Counted from the first letter of the stretch, positions 19,016-31,720 are shown. The stretch: DNA of 64,000 nt from Paralithodes platypus (GCA_032716605.1 CM064501.1:20846734-20910733), one strand, 5' to 3'. Program-made: numbers and translations. The notes: generated from the sequence alone by a model not told the origin.

Positions 19016-22000
19016 ACTGAAGTTGTTCCTGGCCAACATGTGATCTGGGTCCTAGGTTCAGCATGAACCTAACCATTTTATTTTGAGTGACCTGAAGTTT
19101 GTGCTGTGCTGATTTAGATGATGCAGAGTACCAGGATGACACAGAATAGTCAAAATGACATTGAACAAGCGCTTGGCAGAGGGTCTTTTTGGTCGCCGCG
19201 GGCAAGCATCCCACCTGTCTATACAGGTATTTTATACGTGCTCTACACTTACTCAGGATATATTCCAAAATTGTTTCACCTGACAAACTCGCGTCCAGTT
19301 TCAGTCCGAGATATTTAACTTGTGACACTGTTGCTATAGGAATATCATTACAGTTGACCGAGAAGCCCACAATGTCTTTCAGTTTGCGTTTTGTTCCACA
19401 TAAGATGGCTTCCGTCTTGCCCAGGTGAAGAGATAGTCTATTGTCCACTAGCCATTCACTACATGATGCTAGTTCTTTGGAAAGTGAAGCGGCAATACTT
19501 ATTGGATCTTTTCCTGAAACCAGAAGCACGCTGTCGTCTGCATACAGTAATAATTTACATGAGACGCTCAGTTCCATGTCGTTCACATAACAGAGAAAGA
19601 GTAAGGGACCAAGGATGCTTCCCTGCGGGACCCCACAGTTAATTGGCATAGGATCAGATATATTATCATCAATTTTGACTCTTTGGGTTCTACCACTAAG
19701 ATAAGATTTAAACCAGTTCACAGACCCTATGCCCATTGCTTGTAGTTTATTACATAGGATATCATGGTCTACTGCGTCAAACGCTTTTTGTAGATCAAGA
19801 AGAACCATACCGGTGTAGTTACCTTTAGACATTTCTTTACGAATGTGATCCGTTAAGTGGATGAGACAGGAGTCTGTCGAGTACATGCATCTGAAACCTG
19901 ATTGAAACTTATAGAATAGATCATTTTGTTTGAGGTAGTGTTCAATTTGGGTGTATACCGCTCTTTCAAGGATTTTAGATACAATACATAATATGCTAAC
20001 TGGTCTGTAGTTGCCAACTTCTAGTTTATTTCCTTTCTTGAATAGAGGGGTTACAATAGCTTCCTTCAGTTCAGCAGGTACTGTGTTGGTGTTAATTGAC
20101 AAGTTGATGATATGGGTTAGGGGGCCTGCTATACCAATGGCTCCATCTCGTAGAAATTTGGCAGGAATTTTGTCTGGTCCTGTGCTCTTATGTACATTTA
20201 GGTTAGACAGCTCATCAAAAGTGTATTTTGGTGTAACATTTTGCAATCTAAATGTGTTCGGGTGTATGTCTTTATCTCTGTAGAAATTACGAAAGGTGGC
20301 CGTTGTTGTCGTGTATTTATTGAGAGGTTGAGGTAGGTTCTGTGCAAGTGTGTTTGCTATGGAAGTGAAGAAGGAGTTGAAGTAGGTTGAAATTTGTCGT
20401 TTATCGTGGCAAACCTGATCATTAATGGTGAGAGCAATATTAGTGTTAGACGAATCCCTTGTCTTGTTGCTGTAGCCTGTTGTTTTTAGGTGCCTCCATA
20501 GTTTCTTTGGGTTATTCTGATATTCCTCTGCCTTATTGTGAAAATTATTATTTTTCGCTGATTTCATTTTCCTACTTAGTTTATTCCTGGCCCTGTTGAA
20601 CTCATGTTTCAGACCTTGATCCTGTCTATGTTTCGCTAGCCTTTTTAACAGATTGTCTCTGTGTTCCAGATGGTGTAGTATGTCATTGTTGATCCATGGG
20701 TCTGACCTTGCTTTAATTCGTATGTCTTTCAGAGGAGCTATTTCGTCTAGGATGTTTGTGATGATGGTTCTGAAGCCAACCCATGCGTCATTAACGTTTG
20801 TACTTCCAAACACTGGAGACCAGTCTGTATTCCATAAAATGTCCAGAAATGTTTCCTTATTGTAGTTTCTGAGTGACCTTGTTTTGATAACCTTGTGATT
20901 CTCTAGGGTAATTTTTGTGGTTTTCCGTGTGCAATATGTGACGAAGTGATCACTTATCCCCGTCTGTATAACCCCTGATTGGGATATTTTGTCCTCTCTG
21001 TTACAGTTTATGTGGTCTAATATTGTGGCAGTGTTCTCAGAGATACGTGTGGGGGTTGTGATGAGTTGTTTGTGATTGTGCATTGTCAGTATATGCCTAT
21101 ATTCTCGTACAAGCCTATCATTTCGTTGTTTGTAACACAGGTTAAAATCCCCTAGTATGATGGATTCATTCCGAGGGTCTAGCGATGACAAAGTTCGTTC
21201 AAATTTGGTCAAGAATTGTGTGTCGTCTGGTGGCCTATAGCATACACCAATTGTGATGGGTCTTGTCCTCGGCAGGTGTAGTTCCATCCACAGAGCTTCG
21301 TGATTTTCTACATGGAGGTCGGTCCTAGTTGTGTGTGTGAGGTTGTTTTTTACATACAGACATACTCCTCCCCCTTGCCTATTGAGATCATTCCTAACCA
21401 TATTGAAACCTTGAATGTTTATTTCACCATCGTTTATACTTGAATCCAGCCAGGTTTCTGTGATTGCAATTATTGAAGCTTTGGCCTTATTAGCTAACAA
21501 GTTTATTTCTGACAATTTATGGTACATTGATCTGGCGTTAATGTGGATAAGATGGAGCCCTTTGTTGGTGAACACTCTGTATTCATCTTTGATTTTGAAT
21601 GTGTCCTGGCTGGATTCTGAGTTGTTAATACTTGGATCATTTAAATTAATATTCGGTAATGAATGCAAGGCACACTTATTGCAAAGGAATTCCCGTTCTT
21701 CACTGTTGGTCTTCTTAGATATGCACTTCATGTGAGCTACATGTTTACACTTTACACAGTTTTGGATCTTCTGACGTCGTGTTATGAGTGATTCACAAAT
21801 AAAACAAATGGTTTCGCGATGTTGCACAGCTGAGTTCCTACATTTAACACATTCAACTTCGTTTCTACTGTTAACGTAAGTACATCGGTTATGAACAATT
21901 TCATTACAACTGTTGCATTGTAAAAGTGAACTCCTATTGTTGAAACCAATATTACAGACTATACATAGTATTTTCTTACTGTTTATCATACGACTGGAGG

Positions 22001-22289
22001 TGTGGTTTGGTCCGCGTCGATCAGCTGTTTGTGCGGGAGAGGGTAGGGGATACTCGCGGTCTGGCTGTGGTTGTTTGTTGTTGTTGTTGTTGTTGTTGTT
22101 GTTTTCATTGTCCGTTGATGCTGCTTCCCTGTTGATGTATTTGCGAGTGCTACCTGTTTTTATTGTTGTTCTTGTTGCATGTTGTGCTACTTGGGTCGCC
22201 GATATCTGTGGTATTAATGGTAATGCTGTGGGTAATGTAGAGTTGGTGGAGTGGGTAATTGCTAATTCCCTGCATTTATCGCATTCCAT
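18948..22289 (-). pseudogene. CR1/L2-like ORF: zinc modules, AP endonuclease, reverse transcriptase
   Basis: In frame with the preceding segment. An Asn run encoded by a (TTG)n-type microsatellite (22070-22101) precedes two complete PHD-like modules: CIVC, CNSC, VHNRC, CVKC; and CFIC, CVKC, HMKC, CNKC. Endonuclease: HINARS, TETWLDS, GGGVCLYV, CYRPP, LGDFN and TGISDHF. RT: NYRPVSIL, LLDLQKAFDAVDH, CGVPQGSILGP and the catalytic YADD. A frameshift near 19015 diverts the frame into a stop at 18948; the true C-terminus lies in 18700-18990. The role is target-primed reverse transcription. Confidence 0.85.
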
Positions 22290-23156
22290 TTATTTTCTGC
22301 TGTTAACATAAGTACATCGATCGTGTACTGTTTCATTACAAATACTACATTGTGATGTTGGACTCCTTTTGTTGAATCTAATATCGCACACTGTACATAG
22401 ATTCTTTTTATTGTTCGTCGTACGTCTGGCGGTGTGGTGATCAGCTGTGCTGCTAGGGTGGGGACTGTCTGTGGCTATGTCTCCCCCTGTGACCCCTCCC
22501 AGCCCCACCTGTATTTGCTGTTTGATGATGTTGTCCTTATTCCTGGCTGCTAATGCTGCTCCATTGTTGATGTTGTTGCGACTGATGCCTTTCTTCCTAG
22601 CTGCTCCAGTTACATGTTGAGCCACCGATAGTGTTGGGTTGTGTTGTGGGTTGAATTGGAGCGTGACGGGAGACTGGGTTGCCGACCGTGTTGGGTTGTG
22701 TTGTGGGTTGAATTGGAGCGTGACGGAAGGCTGGGGTACCTGCTGGCCCAGTTTGTTATAACGAATTTTACTGCTAGAGACTGTTGAAATGTCGGTGTCT
22801 GCCTTACTTGTTTGGTGGTGAGGTTTCTTCAACGTTGAACTAGGGCCGGGGTTGGTCTCTACATCTCCGCAGCTAATTAGAGTGTAGCACAAAAGGTGTT
22901 GTAGCGAGGTTGTGCCAGAGTACTTGCCAAGCCGCGGTGTCTTCCCGATATATGAAATAGACCAGGCAGGAATGGTGACAGAAATTTCACTTGTGTGTGA
23001 TTTCTGTGTGACGAGGTCCCTCAATACTTGTTTAGGGTTGACCTGGTACACTACCGATCCCCTCTGCACCTGTATATCAGCATAGCCCCTCTGGATGTTG
23101 AGAAGGATGATACATAGAGAGAGGGCTACGCCCGCACCCTTCATCCCTCCCGCCAT
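22290..23156 (-). pseudogene. CR1/L2-like ORF, N-terminal segment: signal peptide, 2A motif, PHD-like finger
   Basis: The ATG at 23156 (MAGGMKGAG) or 23144 starts a hydrophobic segment, ALSLCIILLN, followed by small residues, which looks like a secretory signal peptide. Residues 97-105 read GDVETNPGP (22842-22868), the canonical 2A ribosome-skipping motif; separation would fall between the last Gly and Pro. A tandem duplicated VTLQFNPQHNPT block follows. The segment ends inside a zinc module (CTVC, CSIC, VHDRC) at a TAA, after which the same frame reads MECDKC and completes the module. The stop thus looks like a nonsense change in one long ORF, not a true end. Confidence 0.8.
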
Positions 23157-23332
23157 CTGACTGACTCTCAATCAGTATTGTCGATACTTATCAGTGCTAC
23201 GCTTACAACATCGCAGTAACTATTATTTACTTACATTCAAGCCATATTTGAGAGCTTTGTAAATTTATTTCAGGACTTTATTGTGATTTGATATTTATTC
23301 TCTCTGTGTGTTATTATTCATATGTTCATTTG

Positions 23333-23880
23333 TATCCTGTTTATTATTCCTAGGGGGTAGAGGAGAAACGGATATAAATTAAATAACTAAACCTGGAAAG
23401 ATGAATTGGCCTAGGCTCTAAAAATGATACCGGGTCGGCGTTTGACTTACTTTTAAACATGTATGTGTAGGTTATCTGTGGTATTCCCAGTAATATCTAT
23501 GAAGTACTTCTAGTATTAAAGGAACTTAGCTGTGATGCAAAGAGTGTCGATTAGGTGATGGACATGTCGGGAGGCAAATATCAGGGAAGTTCTTCTGTTA
23601 TGTGGCAGCAACTGGTGGTTTGTTGTTAGCGGGACGAAGTCTGTGTGAAGTGTGTCTGAGATTCCCTTTTATCGTGACAATATAAAATATATTTAAGGGT
23701 TCTATATCGTCCCCCGTGATTAAATAATAAGGGAAAATAAACTAAGATATAATTGGTGCAACCACAGTAATATTTATCCACAAAGATAAATAAAGTAATG
23801 CGTATAAACAAAAAGGAACCAGCTGTCGTGAACCCGGGAAATTCAAACTACGGTATATATACCAGCTAGGATTCACGACA
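23333..23880 (-). repeat. BEL/Pao 3' LTR
   Basis: On the - strand it starts TGTCGTGAATCC and ends CAGGATA. Short ORFs inside are shadows. Confidence 0.9.
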
Positions 23881-23909
23881 TACTCCGCCACCAGTTATAT
23901 ACAAAGTAT

Positions 23910-26900
23910 TTACAGTTGTCCCATCCCGATCATGGATCGCCACAACTGGGAGGAACCCAAAGCAGCCCGACGTGACGGCCTCTGAGGGGTATCACCTCGG
24001 TCCGCTCCAGTAGCAGGAAGGATATTATCAGAGATCGGCTTGCTGTCGCCATCCACTACCTCTAAATCTATCTCTAGTGGGTATAGCTTAACCCCCGGTC
24101 TGGTGGTCAAACCGGCTCCTGTTTTTACCTGAACTACCCTACATTCGTGGTCAGGACCATGAAGAAGTTTCATTATCCGACCTATACGCCAAAAAAGTCG
24201 GGGGTCGTCATCATGTACTAGAACGACGTCCCCAACTTGTGGCGATGCTATCCCTCTTTTTACCATATAGTAACGATGTTGCTCCCTGAGTGATATTAAA
24301 TAATCAGTGCTCCACCTTTTCCATAGGTCATGTGAGAGTTTTGTTACATATTGGAAGCGTTGGTTGACGGAATCGCTGTTACGCCACGTCGTGTCCTTGA
24401 GATCTTCATCCGTGACTTCTCGCCTTGGAAAGCTTCTGATCCGCCTCCCATGAACCAGTTGTGAAGGAGTGATGGGTAGAGGGTCTTCAAGATCACTGTA
24501 GGTGTAGCCAAGCGGGCGATCATTGACTGTGGCCTCGAGCTCCAGTAATTCCGTATTCAGTTCCTCTGTGGTAACCAATGCTCGACCCAGTACCTTCTTC
24601 AAGCCAGCCTTTAGGATGCCAATGACCCGTTCCCATATGGCACCGAACCATGGCGCCCTGGCCGGTATAAACCGCCACTCGCACTTAACTTCCGCTAAAG
24701 TACCTTTTAACCTTGCATCATCTATCAACTCCCGTAATGTACTGGCTCCGCTAACAAATGTGGTGGCATTATCACTCATCATTATCTCAGGGTAACCCCT
24801 CCTGCTACTAAACCTACGGAACGCATGCAAAAATGATTCGCAGGAGAGGTTAGACACCGTCTCTACATGGACCGCTCTAGTAACTGCACAGGTGAATAAG
24901 ACTACATAATTCTAATTTACTTACAGTACCCCCCTTCTCTTTTACTGGCAAGACACCTGTGTAGTCAACCCCTGTTACCTGGAAAGGACTCACTTCCTGA
25001 ACCCTAAACTCCGGCAATGGAGGGGCCTGTATAGCACGGTATGATGTACCTTGCAATCTCTTGCAGATGATACATCCCCCTTAAGGCTTTCTTTACTACC
25101 TGTCTAATCTTGGGGATCCACCATCTTTGCCTTATGTAATTTACAAAATAACTAACACCACTATGGTTACACACTTTGTGGCAGTAATTACTAAGGAGAG
25201 TGGCTATACGATGTTTATTAGGGATAAGGATAGGGTACTTGACGCTATCATGTAAAGCTGACAAGTGTAGCCTACCTCTACAGCATATCATGCCTCCCTC
25301 CATATAGAGGCCTAACTGCTTCACTATATTGCTTGGTGTGCCCTGTCCTTTTGACAAATAGTGGTGTTCCTCAGAGTAAGCTTCTCTCTGAGCTACCTTA
25401 ATCATGGCTGACTCTGCTGCTCTTAATTCCGGCACCGTCAAGTATGCCGGTTTTGCCTGATAGTTCCCTTGTGTCTTCTCTCTAAGAGTCCTAATAAACC
25501 TAAGGACCCATGCCATTACATGCCATGACTTCATATATGAGCCATACTGGTCCCAATTCAATATGGCAGTAGGGGCAACCGGTACCGGCAATGACAGGGT
25601 TCCTTCTTGACTCGTGTTACAACCCACAGTGGTGTTCCCTCCTATTGAGCCCCCTATTGGGCCATGATCAGGCCATAGCATTTGGTGAGGTAGCCATGTG
25701 GACCCTCCCCACCAAAGCGAAGAAGCAACTAAGGACACATATGAAATCCCTCTGGTGACTAGATCACTGGGGTTGTCCTCTGTGGAAACATAACGAAAAT
25801 GAGCGCCGGGGACTAATGACTTTATCTCATCAACTCTATTTTGAACATATATAGGCAAATCAAAATTACTAGACAACCAGCATAGGGTTATCTGGCTGTC
25901 CGACCAGAGGTATACATTCTCTATAATCAGCTCATCCGCGTAGGCCTCACATATATAACATGCGAGACGAGCTGCGAGAAGAACAGCAGTCAACACCATC
26001 TTAGGTATGGTGAGTGACTTAATAGGCACCACCTTAGCTTTGGCCATTACTAACCTACTCACCTCATCACCAACCGCATAGGCCGCTACACCATATGCTA
26101 CTGAGCTAGCGTCACTAAATAGGTGCAGCATAACCCTCTTAGAATTAGTGACCTGATGGGGAAACATGATACCTGTACTATCTATCATATCGTCATAAAT
26201 ACCCTGCCAGTTAGCTCTCATGTCATCTGGAAGGGGTACATCCCACCCACACTCTAATCTCCACAAGTCCTGTACGAACCTCCGCGCCCGGATGGTTACC
26301 GGTAGCAACACTCCTAGAGGATCGAACACGCTCGCGGTTAGACTTAGAGCCTCGCGTTTTGTAACCAATACTTCCGCGGAAATTAACCTGTAACATATCC
26401 TTATCAGTTAGCCACTCAACGCCAAGTACCTTAACCCCGTCTTGTTTGGCGGAAGCTATACCCTTCAGGTGCAACAGTTCCCGCAAACTCTCATTATTTG
26501 TGACCCACTCACGTAAAGACAGGTTAGCGCTGGAAAATATTCTACGGGAATCCCAACATTGTTGTTGCAAATCACTTACATCATCACCAGTCCCCTGTAA
26601 GTTATCAATATACAACCCCCTTTTTAGCTTATTACCTACTTCACTGTTCTCCTGTATCATAGACAGGTGTTTTTGAATGGTAGCATTAAGGAGGAACTGG
26701 GAACAGGTGGCCCCGAACAGAACTGCACGGAACTGGTAGACAATGTAAGGACTTGCAACATCCAAGGGATCAACGGGCCACAGAAACCTAGTAGCATCCC
26801 TATCCTTCTCACTCAACCCCACCATGAGAAATGCTTTCTCAATATCACTCACCCAGGCAAATTGATGGCATCTAAAGCGTAGAAGTACCTGGGTGAGGTC

Positions 26901-27596
26901 AGCCACTAGCGATGGGCCTGTATGGAGACAGTCATTCAGACTGAACGCCTTCTCGTTCATCCTAGCCGAACAGTCAAACACTATCCGTACAGGCGTAGTA
27001 ACACTATCCTTAGTAATACCATGGTGAGCTAAGTAGTGAACAGGATGACCAGCTTGATTCCTGTTTTCTACCCTTTCAATAAACCCCCTTTCTATCTGAT
27101 TATCCAGAACCTTTGTATACTGTTGACAGTAGTTGGGATCCTTTATAAATTTACGCTGCAAGCCTCTCATTCTGCCCAGGGCTAACTTAAAGTTATCAGG
27201 TAATTTATCTATGTTATCTCTCCACGGCAGTTCCACTATATACTGTCCCTCTGCTTCGGAATACTGTACCGTCTCAGAAAATCTATTTAAGACTCTCTCC
27301 TCACCCTTACAAGTCTCATTAGGACTTATACCAATATGGTCCAAGTCCCATAGAGCTATCAGATCCTTTAATTCTGGAGATTTACTGCCAATATCTTCCT
27401 GTATTTCCACTAAAGGGTCTACTGCTAACTTAAGAACAGTGACTAACTCTACATGGGTCTCTTCTATATCTGACTGATAAGTGCCACTCAGTGCATAACC
27501 ATAAATTGTGGGTAACATAACTATACTTCCTTCCCTGACATAGCCTGAAAGTACAAAGTGGTAATAAAAGTCCGCCCCAATCAGTAACCCTATCAT
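23910..27596 (-). pseudogene. BEL/Pao pol: RT, RNase H, integrase (frameshifted)
   Basis: 27596-26223 holds the RT: VFDCSARM, SDIEKAFL, FGATCSQF and GLYIDN. The catalytic box is YIDN rather than YVDD; an Asn there also occurs in some BEL/Pao relatives, so I do not count it as proof of inactivation. 26368-25004 overlaps in another frame and holds the RNase H region (LFSDASSVAYG, WSDSQITLCWL) and the integrase HHCC start (HKVCNHSG). A frameshift near 25080 separates the CxxC. The integrase core then shows D (VDYTGVL), D (SDNATTF) and E (WFGAIWE), with the conserved C-terminal region down to 23910. Stops near 24860-24900 break the core. Confidence 0.88.
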
Positions 27597-27664
27597 ATCT
27601 CCATCAGTGATACCTGGATCGGCTAATTTGTAACCCCGAGCCTTGATAGCATTTACCTCCGTCT

Positions 27665-29178
27665 CTAATCCTCTCCCTGGTTTGTATACTGGTAACTCAC
27701 CACAACGGCTCTCAATTTACGCACCCTTCTTCTGTGATGATAGGTTAACTCTACTATTTCATACTCAGAACTACCAAGTGAGCCAGTAAATCCCTGGAGC
27801 CTTAGCTGTTCCTTACTGACCCTAACGTAATCAAGCTGCGATAAAGCAGAGCGCAAGATGAAGGTACGTTGCGAACATTGGTCCAACAAAGCTCTTACTT
27901 TACTAGTATGACCGTTTCTGTCGGTCAAGGGAATCTGAATGGTAGGCAACAACACTGCATTACGGCCCGAAGCCACAGCCATGGTCACTGTTGGTTCAGG
28001 GGCTGCTGGTTGTCCAGTTTGTTCAAGGCGTGGTGTCGGACACAAATAATTAAAATGTTTCTGTTGGCAGAATCGGCACAGCCTAATTTTAGGGTTAGTA
28101 CACCCCTGGCTGCCATGTTCTGACGACAGGCACCCGACGCACAATTTCAACTGCCTTGCTCAACTCCTTGGCGGGACTGTTCTTGTATTTTGCACACTTT
28201 GCCCAAAAATGTCCTGTCTTTAAACACAACTTACATCCATACTTCTGCTTGGTATCGGGTTTCTGATACACCGCATATGCTGCTGTGGCGGTCGCCCCAA
28301 ACTGTTCTAGTGGATTATGTCTACTTTCCAGATTGCACACTTCAGTCTTAAACACACAAACATATTCATCCACATCCAGCCAGTTGTCTTTTAATTCATG
28401 CTTAATCACTTCAGAGAGTGCACTAGGAAGTTTATTATGCAACAGTACCTGCACACATTTCACTTACTGTTACATCCATAGAGCGTAATGACTCTAACGC
28501 ACACTCAAATGACGCGGACAAATCTTTCAGAGCACTGACCTCCTGGCTAGGATGTGGGAGATTACACAGTTTCGCTATGTGAGCTGCTTTGATGCGATCC
28601 CTTTGACCATAACTATTTCTTAGAATATTGACCGCTGGTTCATAACTCACAGCGACCAAACTAAATCCACTAACAATTTGTAGAGCCTCACCACTAAGTT
28701 GTCCCTTTAGATACGTAAATTTCTGAATGTCAGTTAAGTCTGTTTGGGAGTGAACACTACAATCAAAGAGCTCCCAGAAACCCACCCACTGTGTTGGATC
28801 CCCGTCAAAAACTGGCAACTTCAGGGAGGGTAGCTTAATACCCTTTTGTTTCCTACTTACTGCGCTATCATGAGATCTACCAGTAGTGGTTGTCTGTAGA
28901 GCACTATCTAACTTAGCTAACTAACTATTTACTTGATTAACATACTGCATATCTTTCACCATCTCCTCCTCTAACTGATCATCTGAATATAAGCTATACA
29001 ACTCTATGTTATACGACGAGATATCAGCTAGGGCATTTTCTAAAGTTATTTTCACACCCTTTACATCATGTAGTGTAGCAGCATGTTCAATAAATTCAGA
29101 CAGATTAGAGGTAAGCTTAGTAATCCCTCCCTTCTTGGCGGCCCTGAACCGCCGCAATGACTTTATTTTCTCCTCCAT
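27665..29178 (-). pseudogene. BEL/Pao gag and protease (frameshifted)
   Basis: 29178-28921 is the gag N-terminus. A TAG interrupts the same frame, which resumes at 28818 with the BEL gag signature PVFDGDPTQW. A frameshift near 28450 follows, then zinc knuckles CKLCLKTGHFWAKC and the CVGC/CRFC pair. A protease-like block with RALLDQCSQ lies near 27880; the usual D-S/T-G is altered to D-Q-C. 27596 onward is pol. Confidence 0.85.
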
Positions 29179-29884
29179 TCTTAAAATGTTACGGTAACTA
29201 AAGCTTAAGGAACAACAATACTAATCGTCACTGTAGGCTAACCTATTCTAATCTATTCTAAGCCTAGGCTAACCTACTTACATTGGTGACGACAGCAACC
29301 AACCAAATTGATGCATGCAGATCGCGTGACCCCTGTGAATTTACAAATGATCAAAGAAAAGGAAATTTACCCTATGTCATATTACTCTACTTTACAATAT
29401 TTACTTTATATATTAAATTTTAACAAATTACAAAGTTAATGCCTGAAAAAGAAAGGAAAAGAAAGAGAAAGAAGGATCACGACTCCTCTGAAGGAGGAAC
29501 AGCCGCAGCCGTCGTCATAGTCTTTAGATCTAGCCTATTGCGTCGACTGCTCCTCCTCGGCCCTGTCCTTCTTCTCAAAGAAGGCATGCGCTCTGTTCAG
29601 TAGCCTATCTAATACCTTCCGGCTCCCTGGCACATCTAACACAGGCTGAGGTCTGCCTGACAGTGTCCACCCTTGCCCCTGGTCTATAGAACTGCTTAAC
29701 AAAAAAAAGCAGGGCACTGCACTGGACGGTCCAGCGGAAAATCCCGGACATATGCGCCCCTCAACATTTGTCCACTGGATCGCCCAGCTCTACACAAAGG
29801 CAGAAAAAGTCAGGCCTAATACCCCCCCAATTCTTATCAATATATAACAGATGGCCCAGTATCCTGGTCACACGGCACCAATTA

Positions 29885-30432
29885 TATCCTGTTTATTATT
29901 CCTAGGGGGTAGAGGAGAAACGGATATAAATTAAATAACTAAACCTGGAAAGATGAATTGGCCTAGGCTATAAAAATGATACCGGGTTGGCGTTTGACTT
30001 ACTTGTAAACATGTATGTGTAGGTTATCTGTGGTAGTCCCAGTAATATCTATGAAGTACTTCTAGTAGTAAAGGAACTTAGCTGTGATGCAAAGAGTGTC
30101 GATTAGGTGATGGACATGTCGGGAGGCAAATATCAGGGAAGTTCTGCTGTTACGTGGCAGCAACTGGTGGTTTGTTGTTAGCGGGACGAAGTCTGTGTGA
30201 AGTGTGTCTGAGATTCCCTTTTATCGTGACAATATAAAATATATTTAAGGGTTCTATATCGTCCCCCGTGATTAAATAATAAGGGAAAATAAACTAAGAT
30301 ATAATTGGTGCAACCACAGTAATATTTATCCACAAAGATAAATAAAGTATTGCGTATAAACATAAAGGAACCAGCTGTCGTGAACCCGGGAAATTCAAAC
30401 TACGGTATATATACCAGCTAGGATTCACAACA
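29885..30432 (-). repeat. BEL/Pao 5' LTR, with adjacent primer site
   Basis: Second LTR copy. Just inside it (29884 down on the - strand) lies TTGGTGCCGTGTGACC, in the position of the tRNA primer-binding site; I do not assign the tRNA. 29180-29884 is leader sequence without a supported ORF. Confidence 0.88.
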
Positions 30433-30814
30433 ATTTGTAACATTATTATTCTTTATATATGAATGTTATGTTTACTTTTTCAGAGACATATTGAGATTGT
30501 ACCCTAGCTATTAAGGAATAAAACCTGTATATCCTTTACTGTGTGTTTTGTGTCCATTGCTTATTACTAGACTGTTGATTAATAGAGCCAAGACTGATCC
30601 TTACCCGGCGGAGAGGTACCTAACTTGATGATTAGCGCTGATTCCTAAGGTGGAAATCGCAATAAGATTACCTCACGTTTAATTGAAAACGTGGCATACT
30701 AATAAGATACTTACAACAATTTTTAAAACGCCATCATCTTCTGCTTTCCATAATGCAGTTGGGTCTGAGTTCATGATTAGATTGATATCCAAAAAATTCG
30801 AAAATGGATATTAA

Positions 30815-31720
30815 CACTTAAAGAGCGGGGCCTGACTTAAGTCCGTATCTAAAAAGCAGCAAGTTAGGAGCATTATTAAGGCTTTTAACCCTTAATTAGC
30901 GGCTCACCACATAAGTCGAGTTAAATAAAGCTGGACTATGTGGCGGCGCTCGACATAACTCGAGTGGCAATTTCAGCACGTAATGTTGCTGAGAGAGAGA
31001 GACAAGTGGTGGCAGGAGAGTAGCGAGCGTTTGACTGCTCCAGACCACCGCGGCGAACCTACTGACACGAATCTCACCTCCCTCCTACCTCTCTCACTCG
31101 CTATATAAGGTATTGTATGGGGAAAGTGCCTAATTACATGCTTTTTGCACTCGCGTTGCACGGTTATTGCAAGAAAACTAGCCATCATAAAAGGATCGTT
31201 ATGGTGTCATTCGAAAGCTCTGTTTAAGCCCTTTCAGGGATAGATACTTGTTTTACGTTCTGGGTCTTATTTAGGCATGAAAATGATCTCGTAAACAGCC
31301 CTATTTTGGCTAAAAACACCCCGCTGGGCGGTACATATAAATAAACCGCATAGGCCGCTCTTAAGGTGTTAAAGGGTTAAAATCAAGTGCAAATGGCCGG
31401 GAGCGCACCAGGCCACACGGCCGACACCCAGGGCTTACCGCCGCCCACTGACTCACGCTCCGTCTGTTCTCGAGAGGCCGGCAGTGTAGCCAATAGTGCG
31501 CTTAGCTGGAAAAAATATGCCGCTATATGCTAAACTCCCATGTTGGTGGTTTCACTGCATCAAAACGACGAATGCTACGTAGCTCGCTCTGGTCTCATTT
31601 TGAAGCTTGTAGCGCCTAGTTTTTTGCTGAATAAATTTCTTTTCATGCAGACACTTGATTGATCATTCAGGAGGGCCTGAATATGCCCAAAATAGCCCAA
31701 AAACCCCCGCTAGACGAGGG
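30815..31720. mobile_element. Outer TTAA MITE containing a nested MITE
   Basis: Flanked by TTAA at 30811-30814 and 31721-31724; the uninterrupted unit at 33958-33975 has a single TTAA. Ends read inward: CACTTAAAGAGCGGGG and CCCTCGTCTAGCGGGG, degenerate inverted repeats sharing AGCGGGG. A piggyBac-like origin is plausible. No ORF. Confidence 0.75.
30889..31376. mobile_element. Inner TTAA MITE
   Basis: Flanked by TTAA at 30885-30888 and 31377-31380. Ends read inward: CCCTTAATTAGCGG and CCCTTTAACACCTTAAG, then AGCGG. It is related to the outer element's ends and sits inside it. About 488 bp, no ORF. Confidence 0.65.

Larger units (their letters stand above)
18381..23176 (-). mobile_element. CR1/L2-like non-LTR retrotransposon with 2A peptide, near full length
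   Basis: About 4.8 kb on the - strand: a very short 5' leader, a signal-peptide-like start, a 2A motif, three PHD/RING-like zinc modules, AP endonuclease, RT and a 3' (TTA)n tail at 18381-18405. The left flank CCTATT and right flank ATTGTC are contiguous in F copy A (about 5370, - strand), so the insertion is precise with at most a 3-bp ATT duplication. Damage is limited to one stop (22290-22292) and one frameshift (about 19015), so it is fairly young. Confidence 0.85.
23333..30432 (-). mobile_element. BEL/Pao LTR retrotransposon, complete ends, recent
   Basis: Two 548-bp LTRs (23333-23880 and 29885-30432) differ at roughly ten positions by eye, under 2 percent. A 5-bp target duplication ATTTG lies at 23328-23332 and 30433-30437, the usual BEL/Pao length. 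F copy A near 5250 (reverse strand) shows the unoccupied site. Order on the - strand: gag, protease, RT, RNase H, integrase and C-terminal domain. Several stops and frameshifts break the ORF, so it was mobilised recently, or in trans, and is now inactive. Confidence 0.92.
17666..30698 (-). repeat. F copy B LTR, split by two retrotransposons
   Basis: Remaining pieces, in - strand order: 30698-30438, 23332-23177 and 18380-17666. They are collinear with copy A 4946-5825 plus 15949-16228. Between them lie the BEL/Pao element (23333-30432 plus duplicated ATTTG) and the CR1-like element (18381-23176). The outer end reads TATGCCACG against TGCTATGCC in copy A, so the first bases are lost or changed. 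Confidence 0.65.

Noticed and set aside
23626..23811. Gene duplicated at 30178-30363
   Set aside because: Both are the same chance frame in the two BEL/Pao LTRs.
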